A stretch of DNA of 28,434 bases from JBGPJM01 sp041485385 (GCA_041485385.1 JBGPJM010000037.1:1-28434), one strand, 5' to 3'. Positions 6,293 to 16,195 are shown, counted from the stretch's first letter. Notes: generated by a model from the sequence alone, not told the origin. Program-made: numbers and translations.

Positions 6293-7951
6293 ATGAGTTC
6301 ACAACCATCTACAGCCGTCTCGGGAGGGGGGACGGGAGGGGGGGCGGGAGGGGGAGCAGGAGCGCCCGAAGCAGCCGCCATGCGTCTGCTCCCCGTCGCC
6401 GTCGATTCCCTTGATCACTGTGCCCATGACCTCGACCTGTACATCAAGTACTCCGCCAGCCCCAAGGCCGCGCTCTACCGCGGCGCCGGTGTCGTCTTCT
6501 CCGCCGCCGACGCCGGTCGCCTCTCCGAGCAGCGCATCCGGTTCCTCTACGTCCCCTCCGAGCAGCACGCCATCTATCGCAAGGCGCTCACCACGCGCCT
6601 CGACCGCCTCTTCACCGACAAGGCCCTCGCGCAGGCCGAACGCGCCCGCATCATCCGCGAGTCCGCCGGCAAGATGATCGAGGACGTCCTCCTTCTCCCG
6701 GGGCAGCCCGAGTCCGTCGGCATCGTCCAGGATGCCTCCGCGCAGCTCGCCGCCTGGGCCGCGTCCGATCCCCGCGAGTTCTCCTGCCTCCTCGACATCT
6801 CCGCCCACGACCTCTCCACGGCCGGCCACATGGCCAACGTCGGCCTCGGCTGCGGCATGCTCTTCGCCGAGCTCCGGGGCGGCCCACAGTCCGCCGACCC
6901 GGCCGAGCTCGCCCTCTATCACCAGGGCGGCCTCCTGCACGACATCGGCAAGCGCGACATCCCCGAGGCCGTTCTTTGCAAAGAGGGCAAGCTCGCCGAG
7001 CCCGACTGGCAGCTCGTGCGTCGCCACCCGATCGTCGCGCACCTCGAGCTCGCCAAGCTCCCCGGCGTCTCCCCCATCGTCCTGGAGATGGCCCGCGACC
7101 ACCACGAGCGCCTCGACGGATCCGGCTACCCCGCCGGCCTCACCGCCGACAAGCTCGGTCTCCCCGCGTGCGTCTGCGCCGTGGTCGATGCCTTCGACTC
7201 CATCACCACCGCCCGCCCCTACCGCCCCGCCACGCCCCCCGCCGACGCCCTCAAGATCATGGCCGACGGTGTCGGCACGTACTTCGAGGAGGAGGTCTTC
7301 GCCGCCTGGCGCAGGATCATCGAGCGCATGCTCGCCGAGAATCCGGCCCGCGCCCTCCCGCCCACCGAGAGCGGTCCGACCATCTCCCTGGCCGACCTGA
7401 TCCCCTCGAGCGAACTGGCCAAGCCCGCCCCGTCGGCGGCCGGCGCCAAGGGGGCGGGAGGGGGTGGAGGGGGGGTCTCCGGCGACGCCGTCTCTGGCGA
7501 CTTCCAGCCCTCCACGCTCTGGCAGGACAACCGCCGCCGCCACCAGCGGGTCCACTGCGAAATCTCCGTCGAAGCCTCCTTCGTCCGCCGCCTCAAGAAC
7601 GACGCCCCCGCGCCCCCCAAGTCTTTTCCCGTCCAGGTCAAGGACATCAGCCAGTCGGGCATGCAGGTCCAGACCCCGTGGCCCCTTTCCCTCAACGATG
7701 TTCTCTCGCTCCGCGTCCGCAAGAAGGACGGCTCGGTCACCGACCAACGCGCCCGCGTCGTCCGCGTCCGTCGCGGCCCGAACGACACCTGGCTCGCCGG
7801 CGTCTGCTTCGTCGCCTCCGACGCCGGTGGCCGCGCAACCCAACCCGCCGTCGCGCCTGCGCCGACAGCCGAAGCGACAGCCGCACCGACCGCTCCACCA
7901 CCAGACGCCCCGACCGCCGCCCCTGCCCCTCCCGCGGCAGAGGCGGCGTAA
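6293..7951 (+). CDS. HD-GYP domain phosphodiesterase with C-terminal PilZ domain
   Basis: HD-GYP domains hydrolyse cyclic di-GMP, and PilZ domains bind it. With the start at 6293 (552 residues), an N-terminal domain (residues 30-140: LYIKYSASPKAALYRGAGVV, LYVPSEQHAIYRKAL) precedes the HD-GYP core. In the core, HDLSTAGHMANVG carries the first His, LLHDIGK has the HD pair near residue 216, then RRHPIVAHLEL. DHHERLDGSGYP near residue 269 holds the GYP signature, followed by VDAFDSITTARPYR. After a poly-glycine linker, RRRHQR (about residue 414) and VKDISQSG (about residue 451) match the PilZ RxxxR and [D/N]xSxxG motifs. All key residues look intact. The tail is low-complexity Ala/Pro. Alternative starts are ATG 6230 and ATG 6380; the last begins MRLLPVAVDSL and would leave the G-rich tract in the leader. 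No signal peptide or membrane segment is visible. Confidence 0.9.
   Translation: MSSQPSTAVSGGGTGGGAGGGAGAPEAAAMRLLPVAVDSLDHCAHDLDLYIKYSASPKAALYRGAGVVFSAADAGRLSEQRIRFLYVPSEQHAIYRKALTTRLDRLFTDKALAQAERARIIRESAGKMIEDVLLLPGQPESVGIVQDASAQLAAWAASDPREFSCLLDISAHDLSTAGHMANVGLGCGMLFAELRGGPQSADPAELALYHQGGLLHDIGKRDIPEAVLCKEGKLAEPDWQLVRRHPIVAHLELAKLPGVSPIVLEMARDHHERLDGSGYPAGLTADKLGLPACVCAVVDAFDSITTARPYRPATPPADALKIMADGVGTYFEEEVFAAWRRIIERMLAENPARALPPTESGPTISLADLIPSSELAKPAPSAAGAKGAGGGGGGVSGDAVSGDFQPSTLWQDNRRRHQRVHCEISVEASFVRRLKNDAPAPPKSFPVQVKDISQSGMQVQTPWPLSLNDVLSLRVRKKDGSVTDQRARVVRVRRGPNDTWLAGVCFVASDAGGRATQPAVAPAPTAEATAAPTAPPPDAPTAAPAPPAAEAA
6322..6360 (+). repeat. G-quadruplex-like tract near the start of the HD-GYP gene
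   Basis: Runs of three to seven G separated by one or two bases (GGGA, GGGGGGAC, GGGA, GGGGGGGC, GGGA, GGGGG) satisfy the usual four-run G-quadruplex pattern. Depending on which ATG is used, the tract either encodes SGGGTGGGAGGGAG or lies in the 5' leader 20 bases before ATG 6380. Confidence 0.8.
7450..7476 (+). repeat. G-rich poly-glycine linker tract in the HD-GYP/PilZ gene
   Basis: GGGGGCGGGAGGGGGTGGAG followed by more G encodes GAGGGGGGV between the HD-GYP and PilZ domains. Its base pattern is very like those at 2721-2770 and 6322-6360. Confidence 0.75.
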
Positions 7952-8502
7952 GCGACGGCCCCGCCCAGCCCATCCCGTCTTCCCCGCGCCTTATTCAATG
8001 GTCCAACGTGTTGAACTCGACGTCAGTAGGCTGACGCCGTAATGCCGCTGACCGGGCAGTCGGCCCGGCCAGCGGCCGACCGGACCGGGGACCGCCACCT
8101 GCGCCTGCTGCCGTGACAGCCCCGCAGAGATTGCGGCCTCGCCGCTGGATTGTCCACGCGTTGCAAGCGTCCGGCATGCACCCCGCCGCCTGCTACGGCG
8201 CCCGTCGCCCGCAAGCTCGTCCAGACCATCTACGGCGTCCTTCAAGAACCAAAAACCCCTCACCCCTCACCTCAAAACCCCTTGACTTCCAACGGACAAT
8301 CTCCGCGAGAGCGGTCTTAGGGTCGGGCGCATATTTGCGAGCACTAACCGAAGTCAAGTGCTTAAGCCACAAACACTTGCATCAAAACACGCCGCAAAAA
8401 AACCTCAAAAAACCCGCAAAAACTCAAAGAAACCTCACGGAATCACAAAGAACCCCTATCGAACCTCAAGAAACCTCGCCGAACCTCGCGGAACCCAGGA
8501 GC
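7952..8502. other. Non-coding region between convergent HD-GYP gene and glnA
   Basis: No coding frame here has domain-like content. The first half is GC-rich with short inverted repeats: CGTCAG-TAGG-CTGACG at 8021-8036, and TCGGCC paired with GGCCGA shortly after. The second half (about 8240-8500) is notably A- and C-rich. It has many degenerate copies of a ten-base AAACCTC/GAACCTC unit at roughly 8401-8496 and a CAAGTG...CACTTG inverted pair at 8355-8379. I see no tRNA or recognisable riboswitch. Confidence 0.55.
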
Positions 8503-8504
8503 CT

Positions 8505-8540
8505 CTCCAAAGAAAAGAGGCGGGCCCAGCGGCCCGCCTC
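8505..8540 (-). terminator. Rho-independent terminator of glnA
   Basis: GAGGCGGGCC (8517-8526) and GGCCCGCCTC (8531-8540) form a perfect 10-bp stem with a four-base loop. Read on the minus strand, the stem is followed by TTTTCTTTGG. It begins 26 bases after the glnA stop. Confidence 0.9.
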
Positions 8541-8566
8541 GCTCAGGTTCCTTGTCTCCAAGACGC

Positions 8567-10762
<2,196 letters not shown>

Positions 10763-10879
10763 GCGTGGTGGCTCCCTCTGCGGCTCAATATGGCGACCAT
10801 GCCCGCGGGACTGACGACTGCGGGGAGGATGAACATGAGTTGTGGAAGAGATCCGAAGGGTCCCGCGGCTACGGGCCAC

Positions 10880-10885
10880 ATCCTA
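10880..10885 (-). promoter_or_regulatory. Possible -10 element for glnA
   Basis: On the minus strand GTGCTAGGATG contains TAGGAT, a good -10 hexamer, about 117 bases before the glnA ATG. The -35 match is poor, so this is tentative. The 225-base trpA-glnA gap otherwise holds no gene. Confidence 0.3.
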
Positions 10886-10987
10886 GCACCCGTCTCGGGT
10901 GAAGTTCTGAAACGCCGGGACGAAAGGGAGGCGTGCGCACCCATGCACAATCGACAGCCACCGACAGGGGTGATCCCGGGTCCCCTA

Positions 10988-11797
10988 CTAGGCCAGCGCG
11001 CCCGCCAGTTCGCGGGTGAAGGCCTCGGCCGCGACCACCGGGTCGCCCTTGCGAGCGGATGCGTCGGACATCCGGCGAACCAGAGCGGACCCCACGATCG
11101 CGGCGTCGGCGTGCCGTACCACCGCGCGGACCTGGTCCGGCGTCGAGATCCCGAAGCCGCAGGCGATCGGCAGCTCGGTGGCAGACCGGAGGAGGCGGAC
11201 GCGCTCGCCGATGTCGATCGCCTCTCCGGCGCGACCCTGCTCCCCCGTGATCCCCACACGGGCCAGGAGGTACACGAAGCCAGTACAGGCACGGGCGATC
11301 CTCTCGGCGCGGGCCGGCGGCGTGGTGGGCGCGACCAGGAGGGAGGCGCACAGCCCGGCATCGCGCGTCAGGCCCAGCAGCTCGTCGGATTCCTCGAGGG
11401 GGACATCCGGGAAGATCAACCCGTCGAAGCCCGCCTCGGCCGCGCTCGAGATGAAGGACCCCGGGCCGGTGCGGTGCACGATCGAGATGCTCACCATCGC
11501 CACCAGCCCGGCACGGGTGTCGGGCCTGGCCTGTCTGACCTCATCGAAGACGGACTGCGGCGTCGCGGGGTTGGGCCGGGAGAGCACCTCGTGCATGGCC
11601 GCGGCAATCACCGGTCCGTCGGCGATCGGGTCCGAGAAGGGAATACCGACCTCAATGACGCATGCGCCGGCGCGCTCCAGAGCTGGGAGCACGCGCCGCG
11701 TCACCCCCGCAGACGGGTGGCCGCCGCAGACAAAGGGCATCAGTCCACGCCTGCCGGCGGCGCGGAGCGTGGAGAAGGCAGCGTCGATCCGGTTCAT
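10988..11797 (-). CDS. trpA: Tryptophan synthase alpha subunit
   Basis: TrpA cleaves indole-3-glycerol phosphate to indole and glyceraldehyde-3-phosphate and passes indole to TrpB. The 269-residue TIM-barrel protein carries the catalytic pair at the canonical numbers: Glu49 in ACVIEVGIPFSDP and Asp60 in DPIADGP. GLIFPDVPLEE, VYLLARVGITG and the phosphate-binding IACGFGIS and AAIVGSALV blocks follow in order. The usual T-x-G-D-P near residue 25 reads CGGHP here, a variant worth noting, but the fold looks intact. No other trp gene is in the window, so trpA stands apart from an operon. On the minus strand TAGACT sits eight bases before the ATG with no ribosome-binding site between, suggesting a leaderless message. 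Confidence 0.95.
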   Translation of the reverse strand: MNRIDAAFSTLRAAGRRGLMPFVCGGHPSAGVTRRVLPALERAGACVIEVGIPFSDPIADGPVIAAAMHEVLSRPNPATPQSVFDEVRQARPDTRAGLVAMVSISIVHRTGPGSFISSAAEAGFDGLIFPDVPLEESDELLGLTRDAGLCASLLVAPTTPPARAERIARACTGFVYLLARVGITGEQGRAGEAIDIGERVRLLRSATELPIACGFGISTPDQVRAVVRHADAAIVGSALVRRMSDASARKGDPVVAAEAFTRELAGALA

Positions 11798-11805
11798 CGG
11801 CGGAG

Positions 11806-11811
11806 AGTCTA
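11806..11811 (-). promoter_or_regulatory. -10 element placed for leaderless transcription of trpA
   Basis: Minus-strand TAGACT is followed by eight bases (CTCCGCCG) and then the trpA ATG. This puts the expected transcription start at or next to the start codon. There is no Shine-Dalgarno sequence. Confidence 0.5.
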
Positions 11812-11896
11812 GGTGTACGGGAAGGGGCAGGGAGCATACCGATAGGGAGGGAGAGATGGCTGAGTTCGGGCGCGCAAGTCGAGAGTCTCGAATCCC

Positions 11897-11925
11897 TTGC
11901 AGGCTCGTCGGAAATCGATTAGGTT
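11897..11925 (+). promoter_or_regulatory. Possible promoter of the subtilisin-like protease gene
   Basis: TTGCAG (11897-11902) and TAGGTT (11920-11925) are separated by 17 bases, about 82 bases upstream of the protease ATG. The -35 matches the consensus in only three positions. Confidence 0.3.
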
Positions 11926-12007
11926 GTAACGGGGTTTCACTCGGGCCATCATGGTCCGAGCGCGGGTTCTCCGCGGGAGCGTCCAGACGGGACGGAAAGG
12001 AAGAGCG

Positions 12008-14215
12008 ATGAAGCGTGTGTTCTCAATCTCCGCGGCTTTCGCGGCCGCGATGGGCTCGATGGCGCTGACCCTGGCGGACAACGGAGTCCCGGTCCAGCCG
12101 CCGCTGAAGATCCCCGGCGCGTTTATCGCGCCCGCGGAGCCCAAGTGGGATCCGGATTCGTTGCTGGTGCGGTTCGCGCCGCAGGTGACGGTGGAGAGCC
12201 GCGACCTCATGCGGGCGATGGTCGGCGGGACGCTCGAGAAGGCCTACGACCTGGTGCCCGGCCTCGAGCACGTCAAGGTCACGGTCGACGTGCAGACCGC
12301 GATCGACACGCTGAACATGTTCCAGGGAATGGTCGTGTACGCCGAGCCCGACTACATCGTGCACCGGACGGTGGCGCCGAACGACACGTACTACGCCATC
12401 TATCAGTGGGGGATGAACAACACGGGGCAGACTGTGAACGGCGACCCCGGAACGGCCGGGGACGACATCAACGCGCCCGAGGCGTGGGACATCACGACGG
12501 GGTCGTCGACCCTGGTGATCGCCGACATCGACACCGGCATGAACTACACCCACGCGGACCTGGCCGCCAACTCGTGGATCAACCCCGGCGAGATCGCCGG
12601 CAACGGGATCGACGACGACGGCAACGGGTACATCGACGACACGCGGGGGTGGGACTTCGCCAACAACGACAACGACCCGATCGACGACAACGGGCACGGG
12701 ACGCACACGGCGGGCACGATCGGAGCCGTGGGCAACAACGGGATCGGCGTGGCGGGCGTGGCGTGGACGTGCAAGATCATGCCACTGAAGTTCCTGAACG
12801 CGGCCGGGAGCGGCTCGACGTCGGGGGCGATCGCGGCCCTGAACTACGCCGTGAACAAGGGCGTGAAGGTCTCCAACAACAGCTGGGGCGGCGGCGGCTT
12901 TTCGCAGGCGCTCCTGGACGCGATCAACAATGCCGGGGCCGCGGGGCACATCTTCGTCGCCGCCGCCGGCAACGGCGGCGCCGACGGCATCGGCGACAAC
13001 GACGACGCGATCCCGTTCTACCCGGCGACGTACACCGCGGCGAACATCATCTCGGTGGCGGCCACGACCAACGACGACGGTCGGGCGTCGTTCTCGAACT
13101 ACGGCGCGACGACCGTGGACCTGGGCGCCCCCGGGCAGAACATCGTCAGCACCTACCAGACTGGGTACGCGTTCCTCAGCGGCACGTCGATGGCGACGCC
13201 GCACGTGACGGGTGTGGTGGCGCTCGTGCAGAGCCTCCACCCCACCTGGACGTACCAGCAGGTCAAGCAGCAGATCCTCTCCACCGCGCGGCCCATCCCC
13301 GCGCTGGCCGGGATCGCCGTCTCCGGAGGGGTGCTCAACGCCTTCGCGGCGGTGGGCGGCGCCCCGGTGAACACGGCGCCGACGGTGACGATCTCCTCGC
13401 CGGCCAACGGCGCGACGTTCAACACCGGCGCGTCGATCACCTTCACGGGCACGGCGACCGATACCCAGGACGGGACCATCACCGCGTCGCTGTCGTGGAC
13501 GTCCAGCCTGCAAGGGGCGATCGGCACGGGCGGCACGTTCAGCCGCTCCGACCTGGTCGTCGGCACGCACGTCATCACCGCGAGCGTCACGGACTCGGGC
13601 GGGCTGACCGGGACCGCGACGCGGACGATCACGGTCCAGACTCCTGTGAACACGGCCCCCACGGTGACCATCTCCTCGCCTACGAACGGCGCGACGTTCA
13701 ACACCGGCACGTCGATCACCTTCACCGGCACGGCGACCGATACGCAGGACGGCACCCTCACGGCGTCGCTCTCGTGGACGTCCAGCCTGCAAGGGGCGAT
13801 CGGTACCGGCGGCACATTCAGCCGCTCCGACCTGGTGGTCGGTACGCACGTCATCACGGCGAGCGTCACGGACTCGGGCGGCCTCACCGGGACGGCGACG
13901 CGGACGATCACGGTGCAGAACCCGCCGCCGGCGCCGCCCGCCGCACCGAGCAACCTGACGGCGACGCGACTCTCGCTGGGCACGGCCCGTCTGAACTGGA
14001 CCGACAACGCAAACAACGAGACGGGCTTCGACATCGAGCGTCAGCAGCGGGTCGGCGGGCGGTGGACAAATACCGTGACCATCGGGCCGCTCGCGGCGAA
14101 TACGGTGACGTACACCGATTCGCCCGGGAGCTCGCGCTGGCGGTACCGTGTCCGCGCGACCAACAGCGCCGGCGCGTCGGCGTACACCGGATGGGTCACG
14201 GTAGACCTTCGCTGA
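12008..14215 (+). CDS. Secreted subtilisin-like (S8) serine protease with Ig-like repeats and a fibronectin III domain
   Basis: The 735-residue preproprotein starts at ATG 12008 with AAGGAAG upstream. A signal peptide (MKRVFSISAAFAAAMGSMALTLA) is followed by a propeptide-like segment (DSLLVRFAPQV to VVYAEPDYIVHR). The catalytic domain has Asp175 (ADIDTGMNYTHADL), His230 (NGHGTHTAG), the oxyanion Asn322 (AAAGNGG) and Ser394 (LSGTSMATPHVTG), so the triad is complete. Two almost identical 93-residue beta-sandwich repeats (about residues 454-639) and a C-terminal fibronectin III-like domain (APSNLTATRL to YRVRATNSAGASAYTGW) follow. These C-terminal modules probably bind substrate or the cell surface. 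It is expected to act outside the cytoplasmic membrane in protein degradation. A strong terminator follows 25 bases after the stop, so it is a single-gene unit. Confidence 0.95.
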   Translation: MKRVFSISAAFAAAMGSMALTLADNGVPVQPPLKIPGAFIAPAEPKWDPDSLLVRFAPQVTVESRDLMRAMVGGTLEKAYDLVPGLEHVKVTVDVQTAIDTLNMFQGMVVYAEPDYIVHRTVAPNDTYYAIYQWGMNNTGQTVNGDPGTAGDDINAPEAWDITTGSSTLVIADIDTGMNYTHADLAANSWINPGEIAGNGIDDDGNGYIDDTRGWDFANNDNDPIDDNGHGTHTAGTIGAVGNNGIGVAGVAWTCKIMPLKFLNAAGSGSTSGAIAALNYAVNKGVKVSNNSWGGGGFSQALLDAINNAGAAGHIFVAAAGNGGADGIGDNDDAIPFYPATYTAANIISVAATTNDDGRASFSNYGATTVDLGAPGQNIVSTYQTGYAFLSGTSMATPHVTGVVALVQSLHPTWTYQQVKQQILSTARPIPALAGIAVSGGVLNAFAAVGGAPVNTAPTVTISSPANGATFNTGASITFTGTATDTQDGTITASLSWTSSLQGAIGTGGTFSRSDLVVGTHVITASVTDSGGLTGTATRTITVQTPVNTAPTVTISSPTNGATFNTGTSITFTGTATDTQDGTLTASLSWTSSLQGAIGTGGTFSRSDLVVGTHVITASVTDSGGLTGTATRTITVQNPPPAPPAAPSNLTATRLSLGTARLNWTDNANNETGFDIERQQRVGGRWTNTVTIGPLAANTVTYTDSPGSSRWRYRVRATNSAGASAYTGWVTVDLR
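13367..13924 (+). repeat. 279-bp tandem duplication within the protease gene
   Basis: Two head-to-tail 279-bp units (13367-13645 and 13646-13924) encode 93-residue modules beginning VNTAPTVTISSP. They differ at four residues: PAN/PTN, TGAS/TGTS, GTIT/GTLT and VQTP/VQNP. The DNA is also close to identical, with scattered third-position changes, indicating recent duplication. Confidence 0.95.
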
Positions 14216-14240
14216 TCGTCGATGGCGAGAACCGCTTCCA

Positions 14241-14270
14241 GAGGGCCGTCCTTTCGGGGCGGCCCTCTTT
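14241..14270 (+). terminator. Rho-independent terminator after the protease gene
   Basis: GAGGGCCG (14241-14248) pairs with CGGCCCTC (14260-14267) and is followed by TTTAT. It lies 25 bases after the protease stop and before the next gene's promoter region. Confidence 0.85.
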
Positions 14271-14300
14271 ATGGTCCAATCGGTCGCACGAACGCCGGAC

Positions 14301-14306
14301 TACTCT
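14301..14306 (+). promoter_or_regulatory. -10 element placed for leaderless transcription of the asparaginase gene
   Basis: TACTCT is followed by seven bases (TGCCGCG) and the ATG at 14314. No ribosome-binding site is present in between. Confidence 0.45.
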
Positions 14307-14313
14307 TGCCGCG

Positions 14314-15318
14314 ATGAGCGCACCGCCTCCCCAGATCCTGTCGACATGGTCGTTCGGGCCCGTGGCCAACGAGCCGGGTATGCGGGTGCTGCGCGCCGGC
14401 GGGAGCGCGCTGGACGCGGTCGTGGCGGGGGCGACGGCGGTGGAGGACGACCCGACGATCAACTCGGTGGGAGTGGGGGGGCTGCCCGACGCCGACGGGC
14501 GTGTATCGCTCGACGCGTGCGTGATGGTCAACCCCGACCGGTGCGGGTCGGTCTGCTTCATCCGCCACTACCCCAACCCGGCGGCGATCGCGCGCGCCGT
14601 GATGGAGAAGACTATCCACGTCATGCTCGCCGGCGACGGCGCCGAGGAGTTCGCGGCCCGCCAGGGCTTCACCAGGCGCGAGCTGCTCATGAACGCCGCC
14701 CGGACCGAATGGGAGCAGTGGCGGAACAACCCCCGGTCCATCGACCGCGAGCGCTACCAGGGGTGGGTGCCGCCCCTGAACGTCGAGGAGCTCAAGGACG
14801 GCGTGAGCGCCGCCTGCCGCGCCGGCTCCGTGCCCGAGCCCAGCCACGACACGGTCAGCATCCTGGCGCTCGACGGCGCCGGGACGCTGGCCGGCGCGTG
14901 CTCGACCTCGGGCATGGCGTTCAAGGTGCCCGGACGGGTGGGCGACTCGCCCATCACCGGGCACGGGCTGTACGTGGACCAGACCGGCGGCGCCGGGGCC
15001 GCGGCGGCGGCGACGGGAACGGGGGAACTCGTGATGGGTGTCTGCGGCTCATTCCTTGCAGTCGAACTGATGCGCTCGGGGCGCACGCCCGCCGAGGCGA
15101 TCGCCGAGGTGCTGCGCCGGGTGATTCAGAGGTTCAGGCTCGGGACGGATCACCAGGTCGCCCTCATCGCGATGAACACGGGCGGCGCCTGGGCCAGCGG
15201 CGCGCTGCGCCCGGGCTTCAACCACACGATCAGCGACGAGGGAGGGACGCGCGTCGAGCCGGCCCTGGCGGTGATGATGCGGTCCGCCGAGCCGAAGTCC
15301 CCGACAACCGCGGCGTGA
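14314..15318 (+). CDS. Glycosylasparaginase-family Ntn hydrolase (N4-(beta-N-acetylglucosaminyl)-L-asparaginase)
   Basis: The family hydrolyses the GlcNAc-Asn bond of glycoasparagines, or related aspartyl amides, after self-cleavage that frees an N-terminal threonine. The 334-residue precursor has STWSFGPVANEPG, GGSALDAVVAGATAVEDDP, VGVGGLPDADGRVSLDACVM and VMEKTIHVMLAGDGA. The cleavage site is EPSHDTVSILALD, so Thr180 is the predicted nucleophile. After it come CSTSGMAFKVPGRVGDSPITGHG and a DQTGGAGAAAAATGTGE block that fits the family's conserved glycine-rich motif. All are in the usual order and the length is normal. No signal peptide is visible, unlike many members, so I expect a cytoplasmic enzyme. 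Its stop is 27 bases from the stop of the convergent map gene. Substrate preference (glycoasparagine versus isoaspartyl peptide) cannot be read from sequence alone. Confidence 0.92.
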   Translation: MSAPPPQILSTWSFGPVANEPGMRVLRAGGSALDAVVAGATAVEDDPTINSVGVGGLPDADGRVSLDACVMVNPDRCGSVCFIRHYPNPAAIARAVMEKTIHVMLAGDGAEEFAARQGFTRRELLMNAARTEWEQWRNNPRSIDRERYQGWVPPLNVEELKDGVSAACRAGSVPEPSHDTVSILALDGAGTLAGACSTSGMAFKVPGRVGDSPITGHGLYVDQTGGAGAAAAATGTGELVMGVCGSFLAVELMRSGRTPAEAIAEVLRRVIQRFRLGTDHQVALIAMNTGGAWASGALRPGFNHTISDEGGTRVEPALAVMMRSAEPKSPTTAA

Positions 15319-15345
15319 TTCGCCGCCTGGGGCGAGGGCGCGGGC

Positions 15346-16182
15346 TCAGCCGACGATATCGGGGAGGGCTTCCAAGTCGCGAGTGAGAACGCGTGGACCA
15401 TCGGCGGTGATGAGCACGTCGTGCTCGTAGTGAACGCTCAGCGAGCCGTCGGCGATGTACACCGGCCACTCCTTCGGCCGGCTGGTGGTGGAGCTGGTGC
15501 CGACTGCGATCATCGGCTCGACGGCCAGCAGCGTGCCGGGCTCGCACTCGAGGGTGGAGTCGGGCCACTCGTAGTGGTGGTTGGGAACGATGTTGGAGAT
15601 GAACGGCGGCGCGTGGAGCTTCCGCCCATAGCCGTGCCCGCCCAGGCCGCGGACAAGGTGGAAGCCGAAGCCGCCGCGCTCGGGCGAGTCCTCGACGATG
15701 TGCTGCACCGTCTGCGCCCAGGCGAGGTAGGTGTTCCCGGGGCGGAACTGCTCGACGCCTTCCTTGAGCGCGAGCTTGCCGCAGTCGGTTAGGCGCTTGA
15801 CCTCCGGCGACATTTCCTTGAAAACGTAGGTCCACGCGGCGTCGCCGACCCAGCCGCGGTGGAAGACGCCGACGTCGATCTTCAGCACGTCACCGGGCTT
15901 CATCGGGTGCGGGTAGTAGCCAGCCGTGCCGTGAACGACGCAGTCGTTGACGGAGAGGCAGGCGTATGAGGGGAACGGGTTGGAACGGCCCACCCTGTAG
16001 TGGAGGAAGCAGGAGCGGCAACCGAGCTCCTCAAGGGTGGCCGCGACGAACTGGTCGATCTGCGGCAGCTTCATCCCCACCCGCAGCCACTCGGCCAGCC
16101 GCTGATGTGTCTTGACGACGCAGTGGGCCGCGGCCTCGGCGGCGTCGGCGTCGGCCTGTGAACTGATCGAGGGGCGGGGCAT
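15346..16182 (-). CDS. map: Methionine aminopeptidase, type I
   Basis: MAP removes the initiator methionine from nascent proteins in the cytoplasm. The 278-residue protein shows His84 (CVVHGTAG) and all five metal ligands in the pita-bread fold: Asp103 (VLKIDVGVF), Asp114 (WVGDAAW), His183 (GLGGHGYGRKLH), Glu222 (LLAVEPMI) and Glu253 (VHYEHDVLI). There is no zinc-finger-like N-terminal extension of the eukaryotic type, but about 20 extra N-terminal residues (SSQADADAAEAAA) precede the family homology. No ribosomal-protein or secY genes are adjacent, which is where map often sits. Minus-strand TACCAT seven bases before the ATG suggests a leaderless transcript. Confidence 0.95.
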   Translation of the reverse strand: MPRPSISSQADADAAEAAAHCVVKTHQRLAEWLRVGMKLPQIDQFVAATLEELGCRSCFLHYRVGRSNPFPSYACLSVNDCVVHGTAGYYPHPMKPGDVLKIDVGVFHRGWVGDAAWTYVFKEMSPEVKRLTDCGKLALKEGVEQFRPGNTYLAWAQTVQHIVEDSPERGGFGFHLVRGLGGHGYGRKLHAPPFISNIVPNHHYEWPDSTLECEPGTLLAVEPMIAVGTSSTTSRPKEWPVYIADGSLSVHYEHDVLITADGPRVLTRDLEALPDIVG

Positions 16183-16189
16183 GGCGGGG

Positions 16190-16195
16190 ATGGTA
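16190..16195 (-). promoter_or_regulatory. -10 element placed for leaderless transcription of map
   Basis: Minus-strand TACCAT is followed by seven bases (CCCCGCC) and the map ATG. There is no Shine-Dalgarno sequence between them. Confidence 0.5.

Noticed and set aside
8021..8120. Possible structured RNA or tRNA in the GC-rich part of the intergenic region
   Set aside because: Short inverted repeats exist, but no cloverleaf, T-loop motif or known RNA signature is visible.
10763..10879. 39-codon N-terminal extension of glnA
   Set aside because: There is no homology to GSIII N-termini, and the downstream ATG has a good GAGGGAG ribosome site.
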